Origin: Actinoplanes lobatus
GTDB taxonomy: Bacteria; Actinomycetota; Actinomycetes; Mycobacteriales; Micromonosporaceae
Reading direction: 5' to 3'
NCBI RefSeq assembly: GCF_014205215.1
Contig: NZ_JACHNC010000001.1
Location: forward strand, 6,506,501-6,570,500
DNA: 64,000 bases
Shown here: one piece after another, positions 25,878 through 35,422 of the stretch
How the letters are laid out: each line of letters begins with the position of its first letter
How positions within the stretch are numbered: position 1 is the first letter of the stretch
The notes under the pieces: generated by a model
What the model was told of the DNA's origin: nothing
Seen by the model: the letters and a program-made list of their open reading frames with translations, nothing else
Databases searched by the model: none
Position numbers and translations under genes: made by a program

Positions 25878-26918
25878 TTGCGACGCGCCAAGCTGCCGAT
25901 GATGCTGACAGCCTTGACCGCCGTATTCGCGGGTGGCACCGCTGTCGTGGCGCCGACTGCCGCTGTTGCGGCGCCGGCCAGCAAGTGTGTTACCGACGCC
26001 AACCTTGTCCCGTCCTGTGGCGTGTTGTGGGGTGGTGCGGCTGGTGGGTTCACCAGCAAGCCCCGCGACCTGGAGCACAAGAACTGGGAGAAGATGTCCG
26101 GGCGGACCGCGACGATCTTCCACACCTATCACAAGGGTGACGAGGAGTTCCCGACCAAGGCTGAGATCGCGATGACGCAGGACCCGGCGAACCCGCGGGT
26201 GCTGCTGCTGAACTGGAAGATCGCCTACGGCTCGTCGTGGGCGAAGGTCGCCAAGGGTGAGCAGGACGACCGGATCGACGCGTTCGCCAAGCGGATCAAG
26301 GCCTACGACAAGGACGTCTTCCTCGTGCTCAACCACGAGCCGGAGAACGACGTCAAGCCGAAGAAGGGCTCCGGCTGGGAGGCCAAGGACTTCAAGGCGA
26401 TGTACCGGCACACGATCCAGCGGCTGGAGGCGCAGGGCGCCGACAACGTGGTGAACGTGATGGCCTACATGGGTAACGAGCGGTGGATGGCCCAGTCCTG
26501 GTGGAAGGACCTCTACCCCGGCGACGACGTCGTCGACTGGATCGGCCTGGACTCCTACGTGAGCGTGGAGAAGGGCTACTACCACTACGGCACGTTCGGT
26601 GATCTGCTGGACCGTAAGCCGAAGAACGGCGGCCCGGGCTTCTACGAGTGGGCGACCACCAAGCACCAGGGCAAGCCGATCATGATCGCCGAGTGGGGCG
26701 GGTACCACCGGATCGGTAAGAAGACCGACAAGTCGGCGGTGTACAACAGTGTGCTGCCGCAGCTGAAGAAGCGTCCCGCGATCAAGGCGATCGTGCACTT
26801 CGACACGAAGGCCGATGACCAGGGCAACCGGGACATCAGCATCAACAGCACCCCGGCCAGCCTCGCCGCGTTCAAGAAGCTTGCCGCCAACCCGATCTTC
26901 AACGTCAAGCTGAGCTGA
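25878..26918 (+). CDS. Secreted GH26-like glycoside hydrolase (beta-mannanase-like)
   Basis: The 346-residue protein has a signal peptide (RRAKLPMMLTALTAVFAGG, cleavage near AAVAAPA) and a TIM-barrel domain with the two GH26-type catalytic glutamates: FLVLNHEPENDV (acid/base) and IMIAEWGGYHR (nucleophile). WIGLDSYVS and aromatic residues line the expected cleft. GH26 enzymes cleave beta-1,4-mannans or related glucans. The TTG at 25878 is chosen 7 bp after GGGGGAG. It is isolated, with a terminator just downstream. Confidence 0.8.
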   Translation: MRRAKLPMMLTALTAVFAGGTAVVAPTAAVAAPASKCVTDANLVPSCGVLWGGAAGGFTSKPRDLEHKNWEKMSGRTATIFHTYHKGDEEFPTKAEIAMTQDPANPRVLLLNWKIAYGSSWAKVAKGEQDDRIDAFAKRIKAYDKDVFLVLNHEPENDVKPKKGSGWEAKDFKAMYRHTIQRLEAQGADNVVNVMAYMGNERWMAQSWWKDLYPGDDVVDWIGLDSYVSVEKGYYHYGTFGDLLDRKPKNGGPGFYEWATTKHQGKPIMIAEWGGYHRIGKKTDKSAVYNSVLPQLKKRPAIKAIVHFDTKADDQGNRDISINSTPASLAAFKKLAANPIFNVKLS

Positions 26919-26932
26919 CCTGTCACAGACAC

Positions 26933-26964
26933 CGAGCCGCCACCCCACCAGGGGTGGCGGCTCG
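26933..26964. terminator. Bidirectional hairpin terminator
   Basis: A perfect 14-bp stem (CGAGCCGCCACCCC / GGGGTGGCGGCTCG) with a 4-nt ACCA loop lies between the convergent glycosidase and histidine kinase genes. Confidence 0.85.
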
Positions 26965-26976
26965 TTCGTCTACGGG

Positions 26977-28740
26977 TCAGCCGGGCAACTGCACGGTGAA
27001 GACGGATCCGTGCCCGAGGGTGCTGGCGGCCGAGATGGTTCCGCCGTGCGCCTCGACGAGCCGGCGGGAGATGGCCAGGCCCAGGCCGGTTCCGCCGGTC
27101 GCCCGGTCGCGGGACTCGTCGGCCCGCCAGAAGCGGTCGAAGACCTTCGGCAGGTTCTCCTCGCTGATGCCGGCGCCGGTGTCGCGTACCTCGATGGTGT
27201 GTTCGTGGGCGGAGACCGTGACCACGCCGCCCGGCGGGGTGTGGCGCAGCGCGTTCGACACCAGGTTGCCGATCACCTGACGTAACCGGACCGGGTCGGC
27301 GGACACGGTCGGGTCGCCGGAGACGTGCGCCTCCAGACGTACCCCCGCGGTTTGTGCCGTGCCCCGATGGACGTCGGTGACCTGGTCGACGAGGTCTCGC
27401 AACCGGAGCGGCTCGGGGTGCACCCGAAGGGTGCCCGCATCGACGGCGGCGAGATCGGCGAGGTCCTCGATGAGGTGTTGCAGCAGCATCGCCTCCTCGT
27501 GCAGCAACGCCACCAGTTGGTCGTCGGTGGGCGCGAGGTCGTCCTGTGCGGCTTCCAGCCAGCTGCGGATGTTGGTGAGCGGCGTGCGCAGTTCGTGTGC
27601 CACGTCGCTGACCATGGCGCGCCGTTGCCGCGCCGAGGCGTTCAGGGCCCGGGCCAGGTGGGCGATCTCGTCACGGCCGGTGACGACCGCGGGTTCCGGT
27701 CCGCCCGCCGTCTCGGCCAGGGCGCGCAGTGGGCGGACCAGCCGGCGCCCGGCCAGGACGGTGACCACGATGGTGGCGAGCAGGACCGCGCCGGTGACGG
27801 TGACGATCCGGATGGTGTTCTCGCGGGTGAGGGTGAACGTGGTCCGGTCGGCGCCGGTGTCCGGGTCGGTGACGAACAGCAACGCCGGTGGGGCGACGTA
27901 GGGCTGGAGCTGGGTGCGGCGGGACTTCTCCAGGCAGGAGCGGGCGCGGGCGGTCGTCGCGGGGTCGGCGATCTGCTCGGCCGGGATCGGCGCGACCCGG
28001 AGGTCGGAGGCCTGCTTGGCGGACAGCACGTACGCCCGGAACTGCGGCGTCACCACGACGGTTGCGCTGTCGCGCCGGCCGAGGCAACCGGCCGTCATGG
28101 TGCCGAGCGTGCGCAGCGCCCTCTGTTCGGTGGCGGTCGGGTCCTCGTCCCAGCCGGCGCCGCACCTGATCATGGCGCCTTCGGTGTCGGTGCTGGTCAG
28201 CTCGATGGTGGGCCGGCCGCTCGGGGTGTCGACGATGCGGCCACTGACGCCGAGTTCGGACACGCAGTTCAGGGTCCTGCGGGCGGCGCTGCGCAGTGCG
28301 GCGCGTTCGGTGGCCGGCAGCAGGTAGGGGCCGACCGCCCGGGCGTCGATGCGGTCGGTGCCGCCGGTGAGCCCGAGGTCCAGGCCGAGCGGGTCGACGA
28401 CGGCCGAGGGCCGGGCGGTCCGCAACGAGGGGCCGGGGCCGGAGTCGATGATCACCTGCCGGTCCTCGGTCATCAGCGTGATCCGGCGGCCGAGTTTCGC
28501 GGCCCGTTGCCGGATCAGTTCCGGAGCGCCCGACCAGTCCGGATGCCCGGCCGCGTAGGCGACGAGCATGTCGTAGACGCCCTTGTCGTCGGTGAGCGAG
28601 CGGCCCTGTTCCTGGGTGATCGCGCGGGTCGCGGTGCGGGTGGCCAGCCAGGCGGTGGCCGCGATCGCGGCGACGGCGATCAGCACCGAGGCGGCCAGCA
28701 GACGGGTCACCAGGCTGTGCCGCCACGGCACCCGGTTCAC
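26977..28740 (-). CDS. Two-component sensor histidine kinase
   Basis: The 587-residue membrane kinase has TM1 (~residues 12-33), a ~300-residue extracytoplasmic sensor with four cysteines, TM2 (~VTVTGAVLLATIVVTVLAG), a HAMP-like linker, HisKA with the phospho-acceptor His (MVSDVAHELRTPLTN) and HATPase with N-box (QVIGNLVSNALRHT) and G-boxes (VRDTGAGIS, GGTGLGLA). The GTG start overlaps the regulator stop (GTGA), so the pair is co-translated. The stimulus is unknown; the adjacent divergent MacAB-type efflux operon is a plausible target. Confidence 0.92.
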   Translation of the reverse strand: MNRVPWRHSLVTRLLAASVLIAVAAIAATAWLATRTATRAITQEQGRSLTDDKGVYDMLVAYAAGHPDWSGAPELIRQRAAKLGRRITLMTEDRQVIIDSGPGPSLRTARPSAVVDPLGLDLGLTGGTDRIDARAVGPYLLPATERAALRSAARRTLNCVSELGVSGRIVDTPSGRPTIELTSTDTEGAMIRCGAGWDEDPTATEQRALRTLGTMTAGCLGRRDSATVVVTPQFRAYVLSAKQASDLRVAPIPAEQIADPATTARARSCLEKSRRTQLQPYVAPPALLFVTDPDTGADRTTFTLTRENTIRIVTVTGAVLLATIVVTVLAGRRLVRPLRALAETAGGPEPAVVTGRDEIAHLARALNASARQRRAMVSDVAHELRTPLTNIRSWLEAAQDDLAPTDDQLVALLHEEAMLLQHLIEDLADLAAVDAGTLRVHPEPLRLRDLVDQVTDVHRGTAQTAGVRLEAHVSGDPTVSADPVRLRQVIGNLVSNALRHTPPGGVVTVSAHEHTIEVRDTGAGISEENLPKVFDRFWRADESRDRATGGTGLGLAISRRLVEAHGGTISAASTLGHGSVFTVQLPG

Positions 28741-29432
28741 GCCGGTCCGGGGGAGAGGCGGTAGCCGACGCCGTAGACGGCGAGCAGGTGGACCGGCCGC
28801 TGCGGATCGGGTTCGATCTTGCGGCGCAGGTTCATCACGTGAACGTCGATGGTGCGCTCGGTCGAGCTGCGGTCGATGCCGCGGGTGTGGTGCAGCAGCT
28901 GGGCGCGGCTGAACACCCGGTCGGGCTGCTCGGACATGGCGGCCAGGATCGCGAACTCGCCCCGGGTGCACACGATCGGCTCACCGTCGACGGTCACCCG
29001 GTGCCGTACCGGATCCAGGGTCACCCGGCCGACCGTGCGCGCCTCGGACCCGGGCGTGGGCGCGGACCGGGTCGACCGGCGCAACAGCGTGCGCACCCGG
29101 GCCGTCAGCTCGCGGGGACTGTACGGCTTGGCCAGATAGTCGTCGGCGCCCAGCTCCAGGCCGAGCAGCAGGTCGTCCTCGCTGGTCCGGGCGGTGAGCA
29201 TCAGCACCAGCACGTCCGACTCGGCGCGCAGTGTGCGGCACACGTGCAGGCCGTCCAGCTGCGGCATCATCACGTCCAGCACCAGCAGGTCCGGCCGTAG
29301 CCGGCGCGCCTGGTCGAGCGCGGTCCGGCCGTCGTGCGCCACGGTCACCTCGTGGCCGTCGGCGGCCAGATACCGGCGGACCACCTCGGCATGACGGGGA
29401 TCGTCGTCGGCGATCAGAACGTGTGCGCACAT
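28737..29432 (-). CDS. OmpR-family response regulator
   Basis: The 231-residue protein has a receiver domain with the acidic pair (LIADDD), phospho-acceptor Asp (LLVLDVMMPQLDG), Thr (MLTARTS) and Lys (YLAKPYSP), then a winged-helix DNA-binding domain ending RTIDVHVMNLRRKIE and YGVGYRL. It is first in the operon with its kinase and divergent from the efflux adaptor at 29523 (90 bp apart), the usual layout for a regulator of that operon. Confidence 0.94.
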   Translation of the reverse strand: MCAHVLIADDDPRHAEVVRRYLAADGHEVTVAHDGRTALDQARRLRPDLLVLDVMMPQLDGLHVCRTLRAESDVLVLMLTARTSEDDLLLGLELGADDYLAKPYSPRELTARVRTLLRRSTRSAPTPGSEARTVGRVTLDPVRHRVTVDGEPIVCTRGEFAILAAMSEQPDRVFSRAQLLHHTRGIDRSSTERTIDVHVMNLRRKIEPDPQRPVHLLAVYGVGYRLSPGPA

Positions 29433-29522
29433 GGCGGCGACTATAGGTGCCGGCGCAAGATCCGCCGGGTCGCCAGGAGATACCTGACAGCTTCCTAAAG
29501 ATCTTCGCTGAGGCTGCCCGGC

Positions 29523-30599
29523 ATGTCTGCTAACACTGACGCCCGGCCCTGGCGGTGGCTGGTCGCCGGAGCCGCTGTTCTGGTGGCCGTCGCCGTCGCC
29601 GTCCTGGTCCTCCGGCCGCGCGACCCCGGGACACCGACGCCGGCGGCCACCGGGGCGGTCACCACCACCGAGCTGCAACGGCGCGACCTGAGCACCTCGA
29701 AGAGCATTTCCGGGACCATCGGGTACGGGGGAACGCGTGCCGTGGACGGCCACAAGCAGGCGACCGTCACGTGGCTTCCGGCGCCCGGCACCACCGTGAA
29801 ACGCGGACGGCAGCTGTACCGGGCCGACGACCTTCCGGTTCCGCTGTTCTACGGCGGCATGCCCCTGTACCGGACGATCACCGGCAAAGGCCTCGCCGGC
29901 CGGGACGTGCGGATCATCGCGGACAACCTGAAAGCGCTCGGCTATCCGATCGGCGTGCAGCCCGACACGAAGCCGGTCCAGGGGGCCGTGCTCACCCCGC
30001 AGCTCATCGCGGCCATCAAGAGATGGCAGCGTGACCAGGGTCTGCCGGAGACCGGTGCGATCGCGGTCGGTGACGTGGAGGTGCTCGCCGGGGCGGTTCG
30101 CGTCGAGTCGGTCGCCGTGCAACCGGGCGCCCCGGCCACCGGCCCGCTGATGTCGGTGACCGCCACCCGCAAGGTGATCACCGTGGCCGCCGACGTGTCG
30201 GAGGCCGCCTCGATCGAGCGCGGCGCCGCCGTCACGGTGGTGCTGCCCGACGAGCGTACGGTCCCGGGCCGGGTCCTGTCCGTGGGCCGTGTCCTGGCGG
30301 CGGCCGACGGCGCGGTCGCCGACGCCACCCCGAAACTGACGATCACCGTGACCCTGAAAGACCCGAAAGCCATCGCCAAGATCGACGCCGCGGAGGTGCG
30401 GGTCGACTTCGCCGGGAAGGTGCGCGAGAACGTGCTGGCCGCACCGGTCGAGGCGCTCGTCGCGCTGGCCGAGGGCGGCTACGCGGTCCAGACCACGACC
30501 GGTCTGGTCGCCGTCACCACCGGCATGTTCGCCCAGGGCTGGGTCGAGATCACCGGCGACGGCCTGACCGAGGGCACCAGCGTGGTGGTGGCGTCGTGA
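29523..30599 (+). CDS. Efflux adaptor (MacA/HlyD-like) with peptidoglycan-binding domain
   Basis: The 358-residue protein has an N-terminal TM anchor (residues ~11-29), a barrel/lipoyl-like stretch ([24 protein letters not shown]), an embedded PG_binding_1-like segment ([14 protein letters not shown] ... [14 protein letters not shown]) and a C-terminal beta-barrel region. This matches Gram-positive adaptors partnering MacB-type ABC transporters. It overlaps the ATPase gene start by 4 bp (GTGA). The wall-binding module probably fixes the pump in the thick wall. Confidence 0.85.
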   Translation: MSANTDARPWRWLVAGAAVLVAVAVAVLVLRPRDPGTPTPAATGAVTTTELQRRDLSTSKSISGTIGYGGTRAVDGHKQATVTWLPAPGTTVKRGRQLYRADDLPVPLFYGGMPLYRTITGKGLAGRDVRIIADNLKALGYPIGVQPDTKPVQGAVLTPQLIAAIKRWQRDQGLPETGAIAVGDVEVLAGAVRVESVAVQPGAPATGPLMSVTATRKVITVAADVSEAASIERGAAVTVVLPDERTVPGRVLSVGRVLAAADGAVADATPKLTITVTLKDPKAIAKIDAAEVRVDFAGKVRENVLAAPVEALVALAEGGYAVQTTTGLVAVTTGMFAQGWVEITGDGLTEGTSVVVAS

Positions 30600-31264
30600 C
30601 CGGCGAAGCGGTGCTGTCGATCCGCGGCGCCGGCATGGTCTACCCCGGCGGCGTGACCGCCCTGGCCGACGTCGACCTCGACATCCACGCCGGGGAGTTC
30701 GTCGCCATCGTCGGCCCGTCCGGGTCCGGCAAGTCGACGCTGCTCAACATCATGGGCACGCTGGACCGGCCTACCTCCGGCGCGGTCCGGATCGCCGGCC
30801 GGGACATCGCCGCCCTGCCCGACCGGCGGCTGTCGGCGCTGCGGGCCCGCGAGATCGGTTTCGTGTTCCAGCGGTTCCACCTGGCCGACGGCCTGAGCGC
30901 CACCGACAACGTCGCCACCGGCCTGCTCTACGCCGGTGTCGCCCGCCGCCACCGGGCCGCCCTCGCCCGGCAGGCCCTGGACCGGGTCGGCCTGGCCCAC
31001 CGCGCCGGGCACCGCCCGGATCAGCTGTCCGGCGGTGAACGCCAGCGGGTCGCGATCGCCCGTGCCCTGGTCAACGGGCCGTCGCTGGTGCTCGCCGACG
31101 AGCCGACCGGCGCCCTGGACACCGCCAACGGCCAGGCCGTGCTCGCCCTGCTGCACCGGCTCAACGCCGAGGGCGCCACGATCGCGCTGATCACCCACGA
31201 CCGGGAGATCGCCGCCGCCCTGCCCCGGCGCGTCGAGATCCGCGACGGGCGGCTGATCGCATGA
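30596..31264 (+). CDS. MacB/LolD-type ABC transporter ATPase
   Basis: The 222-residue ATPase has Walker A (GPSGSGKST), Q-loop (FVFQRFHL), signature (LSGGERQRV), Walker B ([12 protein letters not shown]) and H-loop (ITHD). The LolD/MacB subgroup is supported by an adaptor upstream and FtsX-like permease downstream, each overlapping by 4 bp. It powers export of an unknown compound. Confidence 0.95.
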   Translation: MTGEAVLSIRGAGMVYPGGVTALADVDLDIHAGEFVAIVGPSGSGKSTLLNIMGTLDRPTSGAVRIAGRDIAALPDRRLSALRAREIGFVFQRFHLADGLSATDNVATGLLYAGVARRHRAALARQALDRVGLAHRAGHRPDQLSGGERQRVAIARALVNGPSLVLADEPTGALDTANGQAVLALLHRLNAEGATIALITHDREIAAALPRRVEIRDGRLIA

Positions 31265-32433
31265 TCGACCTGCTTGCCCTCGGCGTGGTCGGGTTGCGTA
31301 CCCGGCCGGTCCGGGCGGTGCTGTCCGGACTCGGCATCGCGATCGGCATCGCCACGATGATCGTGGTGACCGGCATCCCGGCCTCCAGCCAGGCCGCGCT
31401 CGTGCGCGAACTGTCGGCGCTCGGCACCGACACCCTCCAGGCGATGCCCGTTCCGGATCAGAATCCGCCGGCCCGGCTGCCGGAATCGGCGGTGGCGATG
31501 GTCCAGCGCATCGGCCCGGTCCGGGCGGTCAGTGCGATCGGCAACACCCACACTCTGGTACGGCGAAACGACCGCACCGACCGCAGTAACGGCAACGGCC
31601 TGACCGTCCTGGCCACCCGTCTCGACCTGCTTCCGGTGCTCGACGCCCGGATCGCGTCGGGCCAATGGCTGAACCCGGCCACCGCCGAGTTCCCCACCGT
31701 GGTCCTGGGCTCGGTCGCCGCCACCCGGCTCGGCATCACCACCCTGGTCCCCGGCGGGTCCGCGCCGCAGGTGATGATCGCCGACCGCTGGTTCACCGTG
31801 GTCGGCGTGCTCGCCCCGATCCCGCTGTCACCCGACATCGACCGGTCGGTGCTCGTCGGCTGGGAGGCGGCCCGTGCCGAGCTGCGTTTCGACGGCCGTC
31901 CCACGGTCGTCTACCTGCGCGCCGAGGAGAGCCAGCTGGAGACGGTACGGTCGGTGCTGGCCGAGTCGATCAACCCGGAGCGGCCCGGCCAGGTGCTGGT
32001 GACCCGCCCGTCCGACGCGCTCGCCGCCAAACGGGCCACCGAGAGCAGCTTCTCGGTGCTGTTCCTGGCGCTCGCCGCCGTCGCCCTGGTCATCGGCGGT
32101 ATCGGCGTCGCCAACACGATGGTCGTCTCGGTCCTGGAACGCCGCTCCGAGATCGGCCTGCGACGGGCCCTGGGCGCCACCCGCGGTCAGATCCGGGGCC
32201 AGTTCCTCACCGAGTCGATCGTGCTGTCGGCCGCCGGTGGCCTGGCCGGAACCGTGCTCGGCCTGATCGCCACGATCGGTTACGCCCGCTGGCAGGACTG
32301 GCCGCTGGTGGTGCCGGCCGAATCGGCGGCGCTCGGCGTGGGCGGCGCCGTCGTCATCGGCGTCCTCGCCGGTGTCTATCCATGTGTGCGGGCCGCCCGT
32401 CTGCCCCCGGCGCAGGCCCTGACCAGCGCATGA
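31261..32433 (+). CDS. MacB-type ABC transporter permease (FtsX fold)
   Basis: The 390-residue permease has an N-terminal TM helix (~residues 15-37), a large MacB periplasmic core domain (~40-250) and three C-terminal helices ([20 protein letters not shown], ..., [18 protein letters not shown]). The motif [20 protein letters not shown] is diagnostic of MacB/FtsX permeases. Last gene of the adaptor-ATPase-permease operon, followed by a strong terminator. Confidence 0.93.
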   Translation: MIDLLALGVVGLRTRPVRAVLSGLGIAIGIATMIVVTGIPASSQAALVRELSALGTDTLQAMPVPDQNPPARLPESAVAMVQRIGPVRAVSAIGNTHTLVRRNDRTDRSNGNGLTVLATRLDLLPVLDARIASGQWLNPATAEFPTVVLGSVAATRLGITTLVPGGSAPQVMIADRWFTVVGVLAPIPLSPDIDRSVLVGWEAARAELRFDGRPTVVYLRAEESQLETVRSVLAESINPERPGQVLVTRPSDALAAKRATESSFSVLFLALAAVALVIGGIGVANTMVVSVLERRSEIGLRRALGATRGQIRGQFLTESIVLSAAGGLAGTVLGLIATIGYARWQDWPLVVPAESAALGVGGAVVIGVLAGVYPCVRAARLPPAQALTSA

Positions 32434-32435
32434 CG

Positions 32436-32471
32436 GAAGGCGGCGGCCGGGGAGTCCCGGCCGCCGCCTTC
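32436..32471. terminator. Bidirectional hairpin terminator
   Basis: A perfect 16-bp stem (GAAGGCGGCGGCCGGG and complement) with loop GAGT lies between the convergent ABC permease and lipoprotein genes. Confidence 0.9.
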
Positions 32472-32480
32472 TCGTGGGTG

Positions 32481-33056
32481 CTATGACTTGGCCGCCACCT
32501 CACGTTCGCAGGCGGACATGTGCTCCATGCCGAGCCGGATCGACAGCGCGTCGTTGTGCTCGCCGCCCAGCGCGATCGAGATGCCGTCCTCGGACACCTC
32601 GACGAGCTTGACGCCCTTGCCCTTCAGGCACTTCACCACGCCGACCGCGAAGTCGCGCGCCTCCGGGTTGGCCGGGTCCTTCTCCCACGGCGGCAGCGGC
32701 AGGAACTGCGGCTCACAGATCCGGTTCGCCCGCACTGCCGCGTCGTCGTCGCCCGACTCGGCCACCACCGCCGCGTCGGCCGCCTTCTTCCTCGACTCCT
32801 GCGCGTCGAAACCCTGCTCCCGCATGCATTTGTTGTACGGCTCGAGCAGCGCCTCGTACTCCTCGGCGGTCATGCCGAGCTTCTCCCGGGGCCGTTCCGG
32901 CCGGGACGCGGCCGCCGACGGCCCGCCCTCCGGCGCGGCACTGCGCAACGTGGCCACCTTCGTCCCGCTGTCCGCCGTGGACGCGTCGCCGGGCGATCCG
33001 CAGGCCGACAGCACGAACACCGCGGCCACGGCACCCACCAGCACACACCGACGCAT
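32481..33056 (-). CDS. Lipoprotein of unknown function
   Basis: The 191-residue protein has a lipoprotein signal with lipobox LSAC (cysteine ~19), then a low-complexity linker and an acidic helical domain with three further cysteines (YNKCMREQGF, NRICEP, VVKCLKGKG). Such CxxxxGF-type repeats recur in actinobacterial lipoproteins of unknown role. ATG 33056 follows AGGAGGA. Confidence 0.75.
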   Translation of the reverse strand: MRRCVLVGAVAAVFVLSACGSPGDASTADSGTKVATLRSAAPEGGPSAAASRPERPREKLGMTAEEYEALLEPYNKCMREQGFDAQESRKKAADAAVVAESGDDDAAVRANRICEPQFLPLPPWEKDPANPEARDFAVGVVKCLKGKGVKLVEVSEDGISIALGGEHNDALSIRLGMEHMSACEREVAAKS

Positions 33057-33330
33057 GGGAATCCTCCTGTCCGGGGTGGGGTCCGTCCCCACCGCGCCGG
33101 ACAGCCTGACGGCCAATGATCAGAAACCGGTCAGGTTCGCGGGCGAATCCCGGATACGGAGGCCCACCCGCGGCTTACCACGGGAATGGCTCGTGCGCGG
33201 GGCCTTCGGTTCTCTTCGGAAGCGGACGTGACCCCGGCGCGTCGGCCGGCACTCGCTGTAGTCGCCGCTGATGACGCAGTGGACTGATCCGCGGCGACAC
33301 GGGGGTGGAGCCGGAGGTTAGGCGGCAGGC

Positions 33331-34392
33331 TCAGACCCGGGGTGCGGCGGTGGTGTCGCGGACCAGTAGTTCGGTGGGGAGCACGATGTGCTGCGGGGTG
33401 ATCTCGCCGGAGGTGCGGGTCTGCGCGATGGCCGCGGTCAGCGTGGCGGCGGCGGCACGGCCCTTGGCCGCCACATCCTGGCGTACGGTCGTCAGCGCGG
33501 GCTGGATCTGCACAGCCAGCGGGTTGTCGTCGAAACCGACCACCGACAGGTCCTGCGGGACGCGGATGCGCAGGTCGGTCGCGACCTGGAGGACCCCGTA
33601 GGCGACGACGTCGGAGAAGCAGAGGATCGCGGTCGGGCGGTCGGGGCGATCGAGCAGCAGGCGGGCGGCGTGGCGGGCGGGTTCGAGGCCGGTGCCGTCC
33701 TGGCGTACCGCCAGCGGGGTGATGCCGGCCGGGCGCAGGGCGTCCTGCCAGCCGAGCAGCCGCTCGCGGGAAGCGTGGCCGTCGAGCTTGATCGCCGACG
33801 GGTCGACGACGCCGTGTGGGCCGTGCAGGCCGGACAGCAGTAGTCCGATGTGGCGGTGGCCGAGGTCGAGCAGGTGCTGCGCGGCCGTCCGGCCACCGTT
33901 GCGGTCGTCGACGTTGATGCTGGAGATGTGCGCGACCGGGTCCTGGTCGACGTAGACCAGCGGCAGTCTGCGGCGGGTCAGGACGTCGACGACCGAGGAC
34001 GTCGGGTCGCAGGAGTAGATCAGCGCGCCGTCCATGGCGACGTCCCGGGCGGGGATGATGGCGCCGCTGTCGGAGGAGGTGAGCAGGGTGATCGCCAGGC
34101 CGGTCGGGGCGAGCTGTTCGGCGATGGCGCCGAGGAAGCTGGTGGCGACCAGGTCGGTGAAGGCGTAGTTCAGCGACGAGGTCAGGACGATCCCGATGGT
34201 GCCGGTGGTGCCTTTGGCCAGGGCGCGGGCGGCGGGGTCGGGGCCGACGTAGCCGAGTTCCTCGGCGGCGGCGAGGATGCGCGAGCGCAGGGCGGCGGAG
34301 AGTTGGTCGGGTTTGGAGAAGGCGTTGGACACGGTCATCCGGCTCACGCCGACCTGATCGGCGATCGTCTGCAATGTCACGCGTGGCGCCAC
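33331..34392 (-). CDS. LacI-family transcriptional regulator
   Basis: The 353-residue protein begins with an HTH (VTLQTIADQVGVSRMTVSNAF) and hinge (DPAARALAKGTTGTIG), then a periplasmic-binding-protein fold sugar sensor (VGFDDNPLAVQIQPALTTVRQ). The GTG at 34392 gives standard family length, although the frame is open 29 codons upstream. It is a solitary gene; its target genes cannot be named from context. Confidence 0.9.
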   Translation of the reverse strand: MAPRVTLQTIADQVGVSRMTVSNAFSKPDQLSAALRSRILAAAEELGYVGPDPAARALAKGTTGTIGIVLTSSLNYAFTDLVATSFLGAIAEQLAPTGLAITLLTSSDSGAIIPARDVAMDGALIYSCDPTSSVVDVLTRRRLPLVYVDQDPVAHISSINVDDRNGGRTAAQHLLDLGHRHIGLLLSGLHGPHGVVDPSAIKLDGHASRERLLGWQDALRPAGITPLAVRQDGTGLEPARHAARLLLDRPDRPTAILCFSDVVAYGVLQVATDLRIRVPQDLSVVGFDDNPLAVQIQPALTTVRQDVAAKGRAAAATLTAAIAQTRTSGEITPQHIVLPTELLVRDTTAAPRV

Positions 34393-34459
34393 GTCACCGC
34401 CGGTTTCTCCCGCTGTCTGGCCGTCGAGGGCCACGATAGCGCCGTGCCGGCGGTGCGGG

Positions 34460-34636
34460 TCAGGTCGGGGCGATGGCATGGGCCGCCCGGATCAGGCCGC
34501 GGGCCAGGCCGGCGCGGATCCTCCGGGTGCGGCGGGGACGTTCCGTGTGCGGGACGATCGGGGCTTCGGGGCGGGCGCTTTCGGCTTCGTGGCGGGCGCT
34601 GGCGACGGCGGTGATGATCGCGACGGGGAAGTTCAC
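34460..34636 (-). CDS. Small basic protein (58 aa) under a palindromic operator
   Basis: The protein (GTG 34636) starts VNFPVAIITAVASARHEAE and ends in an Arg-rich helical stretch. A strong ribosome site (GAGGAGG) sits 6 bp upstream, supporting translation. It is probably membrane-associated or nucleic-acid-binding by charge; no family is recognised. A 14-bp palindrome lies 21 bp upstream. Confidence 0.5.
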   Translation of the reverse strand: MNFPVAIITAVASARHEAESARPEAPIVPHTERPRRTRRIRAGLARGLIRAAHAIAPT

Positions 34637-34657
34637 GGCATCCTCCTCAATCGACCT

Positions 34658-34671
34658 CTGTACCGGTACAG
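34658..34671. promoter_or_regulatory. Palindromic operator, probably TetR-type
   Basis: CTGTACCGGTACAG is a perfect 14-bp palindrome between the 58-aa gene and the FAD monooxygenase/TetR remnants. TetR-family sites often have such a core, and a TetR remnant lies next door; the link is inference. Confidence 0.5.
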
Positions 34672-34768
34672 TAACTCCGCCGTCTTTACCGGTCAAGAAT
34701 CGCCAGATGTCATTCGCCTGTCCGCGGTTGGTGCCTGCGATCACCGGTCGTCGCCGACGGCGGTTCAA

Positions 34769-34985
34769 CCGGTGATCGTGGTGGGCGCCGGGCCGGTCGG
34801 GCTCGGCGCGGCGCTCGAACTGGCCCGGTTCGGGGACCCGAGCGTCGTGCTGGAGCAGCGGCCGGTGCCGTCCGCACATCCGAAGACCCGCAACTTCGAC
34901 ACCCGGACCATGGAGATCGCCCGGGGCTGGGGTCTGCCGGCCTACCAGCGGTTCCGGTCCGTGGACACCCCGCCGGGCCGGAAGA
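34769..34985 (+). pseudogene. FAD monooxygenase N-terminal fragment
   Basis: Only ~70 residues remain: the Rossmann motif VIVVGAGPVGLGAALELARF, then VVLEQRPVPSAHPKTRNFDT, typical of PheA/TfdB-type FAD hydroxylases. The sequence then runs into a TetR fragment in a different frame. No substrate or C-terminal FAD motif follows. Confidence 0.75.
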
Positions 34986-35274
34986 GCCCGATCCGTACGG
35001 GCTCGACGCGGTCACCTGGCGCGGCCTGGCCCGGCGGCTCGGCGCCGACCCGATGAGCCTCTACCACCACCTCGACGGCCGCGACGCGCTGCTCGACGCG
35101 ATCACCGAGTCCGTCCTGGCCGGCATCGACCCACCGCCGCCCACTGGCGTGTTCGCCGATGACGTGCGAGCCCTCGCGGTGGCCTTCCGAGCCGTAGCCC
35201 TGCGCCATCCGCGCTGTGCGCCCCTGGTCCTGACCCGGCAACTCGGGTCGTTCGCCGGGCTTCGGCCTGCGTGA
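34986..35274 (+). pseudogene. TetR-family regulator fragment
   Basis: The frame reads GLDAVTWRGLARRLGADPMS followed by LYHHLDGRDALLDAITESVL, the second half of a TetR DNA-binding domain plus part of the ligand domain, ending at GLRPA. The N-terminal HTH half and most of the C-terminal domain are missing. A rearrangement has joined it to the monooxygenase remnant. Confidence 0.7.
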
Positions 35275-35422
35275 CATCGCCGAACCCGGCCGGCGTATCG
35301 GCGCGGCCCGGCACTTCATCCGGCCGGTCCTCGACGCCGGCGACGCCGCCTGGCCACCCGCCAGCCGCCTTCGCCACCGCGAGAACGCTGAGAGTCCTGC
35401 TCATGCGTATGAGCGCGTCACG

